A stretch of DNA of 64,000 nt from Physcomitrium patens (GCF_000002425.4 NC_037271.1:9708120-9772119), one strand, 5' to 3'; positions 22,904 to 36,150 are shown, numbered from the stretch's first letter. The notes: generated by a model from the sequence alone, not told the origin. Numbers and translations: made by a program.

Positions 22904-25272
22904 TTAAGCATTTGCAAGAGCAACCAACTGATCTAAAATGCACTTCAGGGTCGGCCTCGTTGCTTGAGGCGTCATGCAAGAGAAGGCTATGTCTAGAACC
23001 TCGTACATGCTTTTCGGGGGTTCTTGCTCTCTGTGCAAACCCACAAGCACCGCATCAAAGCAGTCCACTGGCCGGCATTCCTTCACAGCCACTCTAACCC
23101 AATCTGGTAAATCCACAGCTCCAGAGTTGGCAGACATGATATCTCCTGCACCTTTGCCTGTGAGCAGCTCTAACAAAATTACACCCAATGCGTATACATC
23201 AGATGCTAACGAGGGTTTAGGCTTGCGTGTGGCAACCAGCTCAGGGGATCGGTACCCCAGGACACCTGCGTTTAAGATCTGATTGGCAGTACCAGCAACA
23301 GTCATCAGGCGATGAAGACTGTAGTCAGATACCCGGGCGGTTAATTCAGGACCCTGAAGAAGGATATTGTTTGCCTTGAGGTTACCATGAGGTACTCCAT
23401 GCTTGTTGTGTAGGTAAGACAACCCACTAGCAACTCCAACCGCTATTTGCAATCGCTGATCCCATGTAAGTGGAGGTTGCTTCCGCTCTGAATTTTCTGT
23501 AGCAGAATAGTTAACAATAATTAGATACGACCCTCAGATCTAATGATAGAAATGAAAGGATTGTCATTGATTATCAGCTTTCTTGTTTCACTACACCTCG
23601 GGAGAAATATCATTCCACAGATTTACAGAATGGGAACTGACCATATAAATGATGAGCTAAGCTGCCTCTGCTGATGAAATCAGACAATAGAAGCTTCTCA
23701 TGTTCTCGAGGACCCCAGTAATAACCTCGCAATGACACAACGTTGGGATGCTTGACACCACTAAATCGTTTAGCCTCCCTGGTAAACTCCTTCTTGTTCC
23801 TGGCAAGTCCCTCACGCAACCATTTCACTGTGAGAATATGGCCATTGTCCAATGTAGCTTTGTATGACGTCCCGTGGTTGCTTCTTCCTAGGACCTCTGC
23901 AGGAGCTCGTGACAACTCCTCAGCGGTGAATAGGAGCGTAGCATCGAGAAAGAAAAGATCGCCAGCCAAGCGATCAGGAGATTTGACTTTCAATACCATA
24001 GGGTGCTCGGATGAGACGGAGGCATCATCATCTGAGGGTGCCCCAGCTGTTCGCCACTTCGTTCGCATTGGTGATTCGCCACTCTTCTGTAAATCAAGGG
24101 CATCACGTTTGATGTCACTCCTCGCTTTCGGCGGTGCTAATGTACCCTTCACAGAACCCCTGGAAATTGAGGATGGCACACCAGGTTGCTCAACGGCCTC
24201 TCCAGCGTCGGCCTTTGGTTTAGTGCCCTGTTCTATGGACTGCGCTATAGGTAACTTCATCGAAGGTCTCAGTGTTTTACGAAAGTATATGATCAAGCAT
24301 AATGCTGCAATAAGCACTGCTCCAAGAGTAATTCCAACTATCAATCCGACCTTTACTGCAAGATTTACTCGTTTGTGACTGCTTCCCAAACTAACCTGTA
24401 CTCCAGAGCCTGGATCGTGAGAAGACGGTGCATGTGGCAAGAGAAGATTTGGATTTCCAGGATAAAAAGACGATGTTGAAAAGCCGGCCAGGTTTGAAGG
24501 TACTGTGCCTGATAAGTTGTTTCCAGATACATTGAAGCTCTTTAGCTGTAGAGAAAGCCTTGAAGGTATAGAACCTGTCAGCGAGTTCTTGGAAAGGTCA
24601 AGAATCTGAAGCTGCACCAGATTAGAAAAACGCCCCGGTATTGTACCCTCCAAATGGTTTGTACTCAAGCTGAGAACAAGGAGCTTACTGTAAGAACCTA
24701 ATGCGTCAGGAATAGCACCACTTAAATGATTGCTGGATAAGTCTAATACGTTAAGCGGCGAACTTGTTGAAGGTAAGGAATTAAGAATAGATCCTTCGAA
24801 CTGGTTGTGTGATAGCACTAGCTCGGTGATGGAGGGCGATGCCAAAAACTGTGGAGGAATAGAACCAGAGAGTTGATTGAAGCTAAGATCGAGCACATTC
24901 AATGCGAACATCTGCACCAGCGATGCGTTGTCTATGGTACCACTGAGGTTATTGTGACTTAGATTCAATGCCCGAAGGTTGGCACTCCATTTGCTTAACG
25001 ACATGCTTCCAGAGAAATGATTATCACTCAAATCGACCACACTACAAGACTGTATCTTCGAAGGCAGAGGGCCTGTCATGCTGTTCGAAGCAAGCCTCAA
25101 AACACTCATGACTTTGGTAGTCACAAGGCCCAAGCCACCTGCACAAGTCAATAACGAAGAAAATACAAGTGCTTAATCATCACACCCTGCGTCATCGAGT
25201 TGGAGGTGTTGAGAAATTCATATTAGCATTCAATTCAGCTGCTGGGTAGTGAAATTTCCCACAGAAAAAAAA

Positions 25273-25304
<32 letters not shown>

Positions 25305-26412
25305 CAAACAAACAAACAAAAAAACAAGAAGAATTGTGGATTAAGCAGCAGGACTTGGAGGGTTCAAGAGGTTATCAACCGGCAGAGTATTTAACGACTT
25401 GATCAAGCAAGTTAGAACTAGAACTGTGGAACATGTGATTGTCACTTCTTCTAACGATGCATATCGTCTATACCACATTCTTCTGCAGCTAAATTCAAAG
25501 TTTCTAGGTCAAGTCGTCCATTCTTTACAGGTATGCTATTCATGTGGTAAAGACTTGAGAAGAGTTGGTAGAAGAAACTCAGATGGTAATTGTGATTCAA
25601 CAGCCTCAACGATGCGCAATAAAGAGTGCATATTGAAGAGGATCGATCGATTTACCGCTAAGCTGGTTCCGACTGAGGTCCACTTCTCGAAGTTGTGGAG
25701 TCTGCTCGTTGAACAATTCAGGTGGAATCTGACCCTCCAGCATGTTGTCTGACAACTTCAGCGTCGTAAGGGAGACCATAACCTGCACAGCAGGTATAGG
25801 TCCTCCAAACTTGTTCCTACTCAGATCAAGAGTCTTAAGTGTGGTTTTCTGGAACAGCTCCTGAGGAATACGGCCAGAAAATTCATTTCCAGAAAGGTTC
25901 ATCTCAAGAAGATCACTCTCTGGAAGCGGAGATTCGATGGAACCTGAGAAACTATTGTCGCTAAGGTCCACCACCACCAACTTCGAACCAGTCTCAAACT
26001 TAATAGAACCTGAGAAAGCATTTCCAGAGAGGAAGAGACGCATAAGATTTGGTAGCTTAAGAATTGTGGAGATGTCGCCCTCCAACTCATTATGAGCTAA
26101 CGACAGGTTCACCAGGTGCGGTAGGCCACCGATAGCTTGTGAAATAGCGCCTGCTAAACCACTAGTCGGAAGTAGTAGCTCAACAACTTGGCAGTCATAG
26201 CCGCTACTCTTCCGAACTACTCCATACCATTGTACTGGGCAGCCGGCGAAGTCCACATTGCTGCTATTCCATGTGCTGACTAGCTTGCCAACTTTGGTCA
26301 ACCCAGCTTTGAAGTTGAGAAGCGCTTGTGTCTCTGGCGCAAGTACAGCCCACACAGCGGGGAACGTGCATAGCCAGAGCAGGACCTGCAAAATCCCCCT
26401 CGAACTAACCAT
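22904..26412 (-). CDS. GHR1: LRR receptor-like pseudokinase, GHR1 family
   Basis: Three exons: 26412-25656, 25138-23642, 23496-22904; introns of 517 and 145 bp with GT/AG ends; 948 residues. In order: signal peptide (1-22), LRR N-terminal cap (ALLNFKAGL, then a Cys region), LRR repeats of N-x-x-x-G-x-I type to about residue 475, one membrane helix (about 515-538), a juxtamembrane linker, and a kinase-fold domain (about 668-945). Glycine loop GRSNHG (670-675) and lysine in TVKWL (691) are kept. The catalytic loop reads HGNLK (788-792), lacking the proton-acceptor Asp, and the DFG site reads DYS (809-811), so catalysis is unlikely. The kinase tail follows Arabidopsis GHR1 (At4g20940) closely, e.g. 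DYxLHRLMT and DVYAxGVILLE. In Arabidopsis GHR1 is a plasma-membrane scaffold for H2O2/ABA signalling and SLAC1 in guard cells. The role here is inferred. Start: the ATG heads a good signal peptide. Confidence 0.9.
25139..25655 (-). other. Intron 1 of GHR1-like gene with A-rich simple repeat
   Basis: Donor GTAAAT after LSRNQLS, acceptor TGTGCAG before the next LRR; phase 1, joining inside an LRR unit. It contains an (AAAAC)n/(AAAC)n tract at about 25265-25326 (plus-strand view). Confidence 0.85.
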
Positions 26413-28301
26413 GTTACTAGTTCAAGATACTGCTCCAACCTTGAACTGCGTCAGCACTTGCTCTTCCTCCTCTTCATCGACAATATAGTCTTATACGAAG
26501 TAACTTCCCAAGCTGGAAGCATGATGATCTACGATTATTGCTACTGCTCACGACAAGACTACTGAAGTATGCTCTTCTTAAGTTGCATTGTAAAGAACAG
26601 TTCTAATCTTAGCTATGGCCATCACCAGAAATTAATCTTCGTCAAGCCAAGAGCTGGTAGCTGTACATATCTCGACGCTGCCACAAGCAAGGAAACATCG
26701 GAATAACTGGTGCTGCATTTCTTGGTTTCATGCAACTTACCAGTGCGACTCCTTAGAGTTTCACAACGATAGGAGAGTTTACAGAGAACGCCATACACAC
26801 AGCCCAAAAGTCGGCAATAGGCATTGCCACGCAATACACCTAAGCCAAAGCTTTCCCACCTCAGAAGAATGACAATCTACTCAATAACAACGTTGATTCT
26901 TCAAAGGAACACACCCACGAGCTCAACCAGGTTATAGACCAGATTAGAGGTCTCGGAGGACTGCTACCTTCCTCTTCAAATACGGCTTACACGCAGCCTC
27001 TCCTTGCAAACCCACCATTGTGTCACCACCACATGTCGCTTCACTCAAGACATGTGCAAACAATGTGCAACTCCTGCTGTTTCCTTCGCACTATTGTCAA
27101 TATTTTCGCAAGTTTCATCAAGTGACACAACCTACAGTGAATGTTAGCATTACCGCCAACTGCTACAATGTCTCTCGAGACAAAAAATAATAGCCACTGG
27201 AAATAATGACCCAAAAAACATGAAGACAACCGCGCAGTGGTAAACCCAATTCGCTGGATGGAAGAGAATTAAAACCTCACACATCCAAATTTAGTTGACT
27301 GCAAGAGTCCTCAACATGTTCTGGAGATCTTCACCCGCAGTCCATTCCAGAACGCATTAACGACGAACATAGAGTCCGCGTGTCCGGTGTATTTATCGAG
27401 GTTTGAGTTAACGTATTGCAGTGATCAAGTTTCCCTACATAGTGAAGTCAAGTTTCTTCCATTCGTAGATCCACCACCAAGTTTCAAAGACTCAATGGTT
27501 TACAATGCCCTCTTAGAGTAAGTTATTACAAATCGCATAATTGTGGTTGATCCTGAAAGATCGAACCTGAAAGCAAATTCAATTGAAAGTCGATGCTGTT
27601 TAGATGGTGACAACCAAAATGCAATGGTTCTCGTTATCCAATCGAGACACCCACTGTTGTGCTGGACGTTTTCTTTCTAGTCATGGTAGTTCTCCCCTAC
27701 ACCTCGGCCAAGTAGTACTGTTGCAGGATTTCCAGCTCGGCTCTTCCTTAAGCTTCCCAAACCGGTCTGTGCGTGTGAAGTATTCCTTCCAGATATTCGC
27801 GATCTCCGTCAAAATTGTAAACACCATTTGAAACTCTTGCTTCTCTCTCAGGATTACCGAAATTCCGGAAGTCGGAGTACAAATTAATGGTACGAATCCA
27901 ATGATTACTTCATTACATGAAACTGCCACAAGAAGACCTACACAAATAATTAACAGTTAATCCTGTCTTTAATTTGAACACCTCCTTGGATACCCTTCTC
28001 AAACCACGCCATGAATGCGCTTCTGAGAGGGAGGCAGAGAAGCTGTCAGAAAATAGCTTAAACGTGGGACAACCGGACTGATGGAAGAGTAGGGATGTCA
28101 GGCCATGCAGCCGTCACAATCCTTCCATCGAATTGCTAGTTTTACTGCCTCCAGGTTGATCTGGACTGTGCAAAAGTTTCTCTACTTGGATGTAAATTCA
28201 CCACATTCAAGTTAGAAAGTTGAGTGAAGTAGTCCTACCCCAACAAAAATTACATTTAGGGAATCCTTTCTGCAAGACTTTGCGCTTATTAATGGATTTA
28301 A
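26413..28301. other. Upstream region of GHR1-like gene
   Basis: 1.9 kb with balanced composition and no convincing gene on either strand. It should hold the promoter and 5' UTR of the minus-strand GHR1-like gene; I could not fix a TATA box or start site. Short open frames here have no recognisable similarity. Confidence 0.5.
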
Positions 28302-28330
28302 TTTTTTTTTTTGAAACAAATATAGGAAAT
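28302..28330 (-). other. LINE 3' end with A tail
   Basis: The plus strand shows a T11 run followed by GAAACAAATATAGGAAATCC; on the minus strand this is the element end followed by oligo-A, as left by target-primed reverse transcription. Confidence 0.55.
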
Positions 28331-28499
28331 CCTTTATTGCCATAGAAGACCAAAAGTTTACAACCGACCCAGCTGTAGGCGGCCTGGGCAGGGGACTGGC
28401 TTAACAGATCCTAGAGCTTAAGACTTAATATCATACATGCAGCCATCTATGCCCTTGGGTAGCTGGAGACGTCTGCCTGCTCGGATCGAGGACCCACCG

Positions 28500-29989
28500 C
28501 CCGACCCCGTCGCTTGGCTATGGAGGTTCGAAAACAAATCCCGCCATTGGGCCGGACAATACCCACTGTGGGTGACCCTCTACCTTCAAAGAAAAAACTC
28601 CATGATAGCACCACCGCTTTTTGAATCGAAGTGCAAGTTTCGCACTGCTAGCTCGTTTAGATTTGCGGTATTTACAAATTGTTGACCACTCGACCCAACC
28701 ATAGTTGAGGATTCCGAGCCACACCATTTGGAGTAGTTTAGTCGAGTGCAACCTAACATCATTAAAGACGAGGTCGTTCCGTTCCGTCCACAATGTCCAT
28801 AGAATGATTGTTCTGAGCTGCGTCCATATGAGGGTGAATTGAACAAATTTTTAGGGGATTCTTTCTGAAAAAAGCCCTTGACGCCAGGAGAGAGGTTGCC
28901 ACTGGCTCTACTCTCCACCACCGCAGATCAGCAAGTGGAAAGCGAGTGGTCGATGTGCCTTCTCCACGCGTTCATAGCTTGGTGCCAAAGTAACCAATGT
29001 AATCATGATTCTTTGCTTGCGTGTTGTTTCACCCAGTCTGTTTTCCATCTTAGACGGTACGAGGATGATAGTATGTCAAGCGATTTTTTCATGACTGGAT
29101 TAGGGATAACATGCTTCTTTCAAAGTAATTCCTAGCCCAGTTTTGCAGTGTATAGCGTGAGGGGGACAGAGCCCGTCGGGGTGAGCCACTGGAATTTTTT
29201 GGGTCCCAACATAGCTGCGCAAATTTGCCATAGAACATAAACATAGGCTTTCATTTCTACCCCCTCCAAATTTGTATCACTCGAACTTGGTGGTGAAAAC
29301 CTCAAATCAAGTGGCTAAAGCCTGTAGATTCTGGCTGTAGCCGTCGCAAGGGAAGGAAAATGGAGAATCTGGGCGTTTCTTGGAGAAGGGAGGAGACTCG
29401 CAAGCCAGTAGCTGCCCTTCTTAAATCTGCTAGACTACCATCAAAAGGGGGGGCGTCTTTTTGAGAGGAAGACTCCCAACCATTCACTGCTACTTGTTGG
29501 GAAAGACCCTTGTGAGAGAAGCAAGTTCCAATGGCTTATCAATTAGAGCATGGCAGCAACCCAAGCTCCGGCTTCCTCTACTTTGAGTCCAAAGCGTGAG
29601 GCAGCTTCCTGCTATGAGAGAAAAGTTGACTCTAGCATCACCTACTCATCTTAATCATGCTTTATGCAGTTGTGACGCTCTAAGCTTCGATAATCCAAGG
29701 CCAGAGGGCTAGTGACTATCATAAAGATTTGCTATAGACCTCCTTAAACCTCCTTAGAAACTTTATAAGGGACACATTGTACATCTTTAACCTAAAGCAT
29801 CTATGGTGACCCAATCCATGTCCAAGCCTTGGAGTCCTTCTTTGCTTGGCAATGAAGATGTATAAAGTACTCCAAATTAAAAGCCCATCTTGTATAGGAC
29901 TAAAAGAGACTAAGTTTGAATTTGAGAAGAGCATTGAGGATGGATGTATCAAGTTTGCATGCCCTAAAGATCCATTTTACTGTAAGAGA
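28500..29989 (-). pseudogene. LINE ORF2 C-terminal region (zf-RVT-like)
   Basis: Minus-strand text MWTERNDLVFNDVRLHST followed by WLGILNYGWVEW (28793-28640) matches the 'W..RN..(V/R)F' signature at the zf-RVT end of plant LINE ORF2. Upstream, readable pieces include SPRRALSPSRYTLQNW near 29180 and VAVNGWESSSQ near 29480. Several stops and frame shifts. Composition here is balanced, unlike the AT-rich RT part that precedes it. Confidence 0.6.
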
Positions 29990-31451
29990 GGCTAAAGCAT
30001 CAATAGATTAAGCATATTAATGCCTCTCTTGTCCCTAAGTTGACAACATTAGAACTAAGAGACCTTTGTTCAAGATCATAAAAGGTTTTTAAATGACATG
30101 TAACTTTGGACTTTGAATCTTGCTTTGACTAGCGTAGCTATAGTTCCGCCTCAAATGGTAGCAAAGAAAAAGGTAGAAGATAAAAGAATCCTATTAACTA
30201 CCATTGCTCTCCCAATAGAATTACCTTAGTAATACTCCAATATTTCAACTTGCAATCAATCCACGATGTTAGAAAGTTGTCAACTACTAAGAAAGATAAA
30301 TTCATATCAAAAGGAATACTTAGAAGCTTGTTTATACTTCTATCTTTTACCTATGTGATTTCTAAGTTGATTGTCTAAAGAGGCTGAGGGTACTAATAAT
30401 TATATAACTTGAGTCAATTAAGCACAAGTCTAGAGCTATAATAGAAAGAATTTAGGACTTACAAAAAATTCTTTATAAGTTCTTCTTTTCTACTCAAAAT
30501 CAAGGAGGTGTCATTGACAAACTATGCAATGATCTATTATTTTTCTTTAATGGAAAGAAAAATTTGTTTTACTAACCCTTCTTCTATTCTCTTCTTAATT
30601 ATGTAGTTAAAAATCTTAGCCAAAATAAAGAAAAGATAAGGAGCTAACAAGCAATACTAATGCACTTTTCTTGTAATAACAAAAGAAAAAGACTAGAAAC
30701 CATTTATTTTTACTCTTGCAGATGCATCAATGAATAGTAGTCTTACCATGGTTATAAATTCTTGGAGGAAGCTAAATTTTTCTATTGCTTAAAAGAAGAA
30801 AGATTAATCTATCATATCATAAGCTTTCAAGAAATCCAACTTAAAAAAAATTAGAAGCAACTTTGAGTGAGCCATCCATTCTATTGTCTCATGTGTAAGT
30901 TAGATATTATCTAGGATAAATCTCATGGATAAAAAGATTGATTGATCAAAGAAAATAATCTCTATGAAGATTGGCTAGAAACATATTTGAAGTACCTTAG
31001 TGAAGAGCTTATAGGCCATATTAACAAGGATAATAGGACACCAATTGGTCAAGTGAATTTGTATGCTACTTTTAAATAATAAATATATGAAACCACATAT
31101 AACTCATGAAAAGTGTTGATCTTTAATTCCTTTCTAGATCATCTCTAAGTAGTTTGCTTTGATAAGATCTCAATTTTTTTATAAAATTTAATAATGATCT
31201 TGTTGTTGTATGGCGTGATTTTTTATTTGGAAAAACATTAGGTACTTGGTTGTAGAGAGTTTAGCTTTTATTTATTGGTCAAGATCCAACGAGTGATTTA
31301 TTCCTATTATATAAGGTAAATAAATGTAATAATAAAAAATTATACTAATAATAAAAAACTTTTATATTGAAGAAGATTTATACATAAGGCTTTTTAAAGC
31401 ATCTAAAAATATCCTAACATCCTTTGCTATACCAAATCATAATTAATTATT
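29990..31451 (-). pseudogene. LINE ORF2 reverse transcriptase core remnant
   Basis: Minus-strand RT blocks: TNWCPIILVNMAYKLFTKVL (near 31050), RFILDNI then THETIEW (near 30930-30880), LDFLKAYDMID holding the first catalytic Asp (near 30830), LLAPYLFFILAK (near 30640), and the catalytic box as FVNDTSL in place of F/YADDTSL (near 30515). The Ala-to-Val and Asp-to-Asn changes are both C-to-T/G-to-A. The domain breaks at 31451 where LTR-A copy d sits. Confidence 0.75.
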
Positions 31452-31556
31452 TGCTAATAAGTTTGATTTTTCATAAGCTCAAAGAAAATCTATGATCCTC
31501 TTATATAAATCCATCTTTATATCAAAAATTCTTCATAGCTCTATATCTTTATTTTT

Positions 31557-31592
<36 letters not shown>

Positions 31593-32839
31593 CTCGGCTT
31601 CCAAAAATCCCTTTACTTTGTATAAAATGTCCAAATTGTAGCAACCCTTTTCAAAATATTTTTCTCTCACAAAGGATTTTTCTATCTGAATTTTAGAAAT
31701 TTATATCTCTTGATCTAAGCATTTAGATTTTCTCAAATTTTTAGATAATACAGACTTTACCTTTAGGCTTTATTACATAAAAAAAAATTAAAAAAAATAA
31801 AAATAAAAATAAAAAACCATAAATCTACTGCAAATTGTTTGGCATCTTAGAAATCTTAGCAAGTACTTAAAATCCTAATTTATAAGCACATGAGTATTAT
31901 TTTCTCTATATCTCAAAAATCCAAAACTTAAATGCCACAAAATTTATATATTAAATTTAATAACATGATAATACATATTGTTAGAAATTTTGAGCTAAAA
32001 TCTTATCAAATTACTCAAGATAGAGCTCAAAATACAACCATTAGTAAATCAAGTTACTTACTACCCTTAGATTGCAAGTGTTGACTTCAACTTCCTATAA
32101 TTCCTTCAATCCAACTTAGAATTTATTAAGCTTAGAATTCATCAAGCAATATGTGAAAAGTATAATAAAAAAAGTATTCTCTTTAACTCCAATCATCGAC
32201 CCTTCATTGCTTCCCATATATATGCGTTATGTCCAAAAGAGTGATAATAGATACAAATCCATTACCTTAACTTTGAATGCCTATATCTCTTTCATAAAAA
32301 CTCCAAATTATACAAAATTTGCATCAAAACCACAACCAAAAATCTAAAAATTTTGATCTAAGTCTTCTAAGTTCAAATGGCATCCAAAAAATAATTATAA
32401 TTCTTAATAAGGCCTCAAATAGCCTCCTTAAAGTCCATTGGGCATGAATTTTGGCCAATAACAATGGAGATTTTCATCATCCATCTCCATTTATCTATAT
32501 GGTTGGCCTAATTATTCTTTTTTATACAAAAATCCTTCTCTAATCTTTTTTCTAATAAATTTTGCATAGTATGTATTCTAAACACTAAATAAAAGAAATA
32601 AAATAAGATTTCAAGAATCTCCAATATCTAATAAAAATGGGTGTAAATATATAAAAATATTATCAACATAAAATTAATCTTAATAATAGCCCTTTGAAAT
32701 TGATTACTTCAAAATAGTAATCTAATTACATTTTGTAACCAATTAAAATTTGATTACATGGCTTTCATTATATTGTATAGTAAATTATATATTAAATATA
32801 TATGTGCATTATTTTTTACATAGTTGTTGAACCACAACA
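31452..32839 (-). repeat. LTR-A repeat copy d inside LINE RT
   Basis: The longest LTR-A copy (1388 bp), TGTTGTGGTT at 32839 to TTATTAGCA at 31452 on the minus strand. It interrupts the LINE RT just after the text LNGVM. It contains a (TA)n tract at about 31560-31590 and an A-rich tract at about 31780. No coding capacity. Confidence 0.65.
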
Positions 32840-34800
32840 TGACACCATTAAGGCTTGGTACCTTGTCAAGGGCCATCTCTTGAATAGTACTATCAAGCTC
32901 TTCCATTGTGATAGGTATGCAAAAGGCAACAATCATATTAGAAAACAACCTTGTACTCTTGTAGTCAAAGTTGGAGGCCAAGGCTTGAATATCTTATACC
33001 ATTGGAACCACTACCAAATAGAAATTGGTGTAGAACTTAGTGCATAGTACTTCTAAACCACTCTAGTTTATAAGCAATTTTTTTCTATCACTGGCTGAAG
33101 TTATAATGATCAAGGCTTCAATCTTTTCTTTATTGCCACAAAAGAATTCTTTCAAATTCACATTATCTACAAATTTCTACCTAACTTTGTTTTGATCTTA
33201 TACTTTTTGAATTTTTGACTTACAAATTGTTGAAATTTTTCTACTGTTATTTCAAGCCACCCTTGTATTATGACATTCAATGGATCAAACTAGAGAACTT
33301 TTATAGCTTGAGTTATATGTATATATAAACAAATTTCTTTGCGATAAAATTTTTGTGCATTCTATACATAATAGCTACAATAGAATTTGATGGCTCTTCT
33401 CAACTTCCAAATGAAATTGTCATTAGAATGCACTAACTAGATTTGACATACTTTGGCCCTCATAGAATTTGATGGCTCTTCTCAACTTCCAAATGAAATT
33501 TTCATTAGAATGCACTAACTAGATTTGACATACTTTGGCCCTCATAACCTTGTCATTCAAAAATTTCAAATTCATTTTAAATAAAAATGATCAGAGATTT
33601 AGTGGAGCTAGTTGGATGGTGCAACACACTAAGAAGTGATTAGCATGTATATACTTATTGCAAATGACATATTTTTTAATTGGACTATCACTTATACCAT
33701 TGAATATAAATAAATAGAAGTGATCTAATATTGCCATTATTTGAATTCTATTCTGTTGATAATTATCTCACAAAAAGTTGATTCAATTAAAAGATAAAAA
33801 TATAACTTTGACTTGAAGGGCATCAAGAAGTGCAAATAAATTAGGCTTCTTTCCTTCTAATATTAATTTCTATGAAGAAAAAACTTGTCACAAGGCAAAG
33901 TGATGAAGTTCCAATTGTTGCACAAAACCTAGCTGCATTTTCAAACCAAAGAAGCTTCTAATTCCTTCGAAAGGATACAATGAATAGTCAAAAAAAATTG
34001 ATATATAAAGATTGAATATAGATAATTTACCACTAGATATAGCTCTTAAATACATTTATATTGCATCATTATACTAGAAATGCCTTAAATCAACTCTCAC
34101 GTATTAAAGGGAGGATAGATGCATCTATTTACCATGCCTTTCAATGCAAAGATGGACTCATTTAGCTAAGGTAGGAGCATCCATGACTATATGCACATGG
34201 AAGAAAGAGAGAAAGGGATTTTTATTTGACTCTAAGGAAGATTCTAGTACAATAATTAAAAATATCAGAGGACTTTTGAGAGGAAGTATAAGTGTTTCTA
34301 TAATCACATATTCTTCCATTATTAGGAAACAGGTCTTTATTTGCCGAAATCAACCAAGCTTGATATTTGAAGTAGTACTTGAAATAAGACTTTCTTGGCT
34401 ACCTTCATTTTAAAGGTGTTCATTGGATTTGTGGCATGTAGGTGAGAATACCTATTCTTCTTCTTCATCTTCATTTCTTTCCTTCCCTTCTTTTTTCTCC
34501 TTTTTATTACTTATATGGAAGGAATCACGTTACTTTTGTCTCTTAGTAGTTTAGGAGGTAGCAATATGAGTGGTGTGAGTGGCATTATTCACAATAACCT
34601 TAGATTGAATTAAATTCCAACTTCAAAAAAGAGATGTGATACAAGTGGCTTGTAGCCTAAGATAGTTGCTTTAATTATTACATACTTCTTGTCTTTCTAG
34701 TTGTTGGCCAAATGAATCAAAGAAAAAAGGTCTTCCATGCAAAGATTTTTTATAGTGTCCTATTTCATAAAGCCTTGCTTGAAAATGTACCAATCACTTG
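32840..34800 (-). pseudogene. LINE endonuclease and RT N-terminal remnant
   Basis: From the right: a decayed endonuclease/exonuclease/phosphatase-like region ending in SFAISIYM and a decayed SDH-like site near 33620; a linker; then ALCTKFYTNFYLV-type text and ITMEELDSTIQEMALDKVPS (near 32900), the usual RT lead-in that corresponds to 'EE(L/I)..AI..M..GKAPGxDG'. Heavily decayed with stops. The endonuclease call is weaker than the RT call. Confidence 0.6.
33381..33544. repeat. 82-bp tandem duplication
   Basis: Two adjacent copies, 33381-33462 and 33463-33544, starting TAGAATTTGATGGCTCTTCT. I see one or two differences (e.g. 'attgtc' against 'attttc'). It lies in the decayed LINE and is much fresher than its surroundings. 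Confidence 0.9.
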
Positions 34801-34839
34801 GTTGTGGAAGGTAGAAGGAGTATTATAACAATAAGATTA

Positions 34840-35432
34840 TAATTCTAATAGAATCTTAAATAACTCCAATTAAATCTTAATAATGCTAATTAAGCTTTAA
34901 TAAATCCAAGGGAATCTCAAAGAAATTAAAAAAGAAGCATGAAAAAATCTTAAAGAAATTCAAAAAAAAGTATTAAAATAAAATCTAAAATATGACTTAA
35001 ATAAATTCTAAAAAAATCTTATATTAATCCTAGTTAAAATTACAATAGTTCTTACTTAAATCCTAAGTAAAATCCTAACTAAATCCTAAATAAATTTCAA
35101 ATCCTAACTAATTCATAAATCCTAAATCAAAATTTAATCAAATTAACCTAACCTTGGGATAATTTAGAACTTTTATATCTATCAATTATATTATCAATCT
35201 TGTATAAGATTTTACTCATCTTATAAAAACTAAGTTGGTAACAAGCACACAAAAATTGAAGATGATCAAACTTACCAAATAGAAGATCAATCCTAAATTT
35301 TGCTCGAGTATTGGCAAGCATCATCTTCTAATTTAAATGTTAAACTTCTAGTACTAATGTTTCCTTCTTAAATTATTGAATTGCCTTAAAATATATACTT
35401 AAATTATGGAAAATAAATTCTAATCTTTATAA

Positions 35433-35466
<34 letters not shown>

Positions 35467-36150
35467 CTTCAATTCAATCAACAAATTGCTAAAGATCTTA
35501 AAAATACTCACTGACCCTCAAATTCTAATTTCTAAGACCTCAATCCACAAAAACCTTTACATACTTTGATCTAATTATTTTATTTTCCTCAAAATCTTCA
35601 TATATACTAAAAACTAGAACACCAACACATTGCTCAAAATTCACCAATACATACACCACAAAACTCAAGAAACTATTAATTTTGTAAACATAATTTTATT
35701 TTTCAAAATCTAATCCAACCAAAAACATCACTAACTTTGAAAAACTTCCAAAAACTAAATATTATTTTGATTGATATAAAACCAATACTCAAAAATCTCT
35801 TTGCTAGTTTACTCTTAAATCTCATTCTTTGATCTTCCAAAGAACCTTGGAGTCACTATATGTATGGAGTTTTGTACCTCAGGATTTGATTTCAACCCAC
35901 ATTGATAATTGGTCTTCTCTGGATATCAATATTTAATAATTTGAGGTAATTTTTACTTGAATCTATTAGTAACTTCATTCTAAACATATCTATATTAATT
36001 ACTTATGTCACTTACTTTGATTTGAGGCATTTATGCCCCTACAAAGCAAATAGAAGTCATTTTTTAAAAAAGTAGCATTAAGACTAAATTTTTTATTATC
36101 TTCCTATCATTTATCTTTATTTTTCTACTACGTCTTTTTACTAGGCTTTT
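34840..36150. repeat. Family-B repeat, copy 2
   Basis: Similar in order to 19259-20530: a left part rich in 'aatcctaa' (about 34840-35130), an A29 tract at 35435-35463, and the shared right part (35800-35960). It separates LINE ORF1 from ORF2. No coding capacity; right edge approximate. Confidence 0.55.

Noticed and set aside
23743-24378. 211-codon frame opposite the GHR1-like gene
   Set aside because: Mirror of the coding strand of the receptor gene; no domain of its own.
34144-34413. 89-codon frame on the plus strand
   Set aside because: Lies opposite the decayed LINE endonuclease region and shows no similarity of its own.
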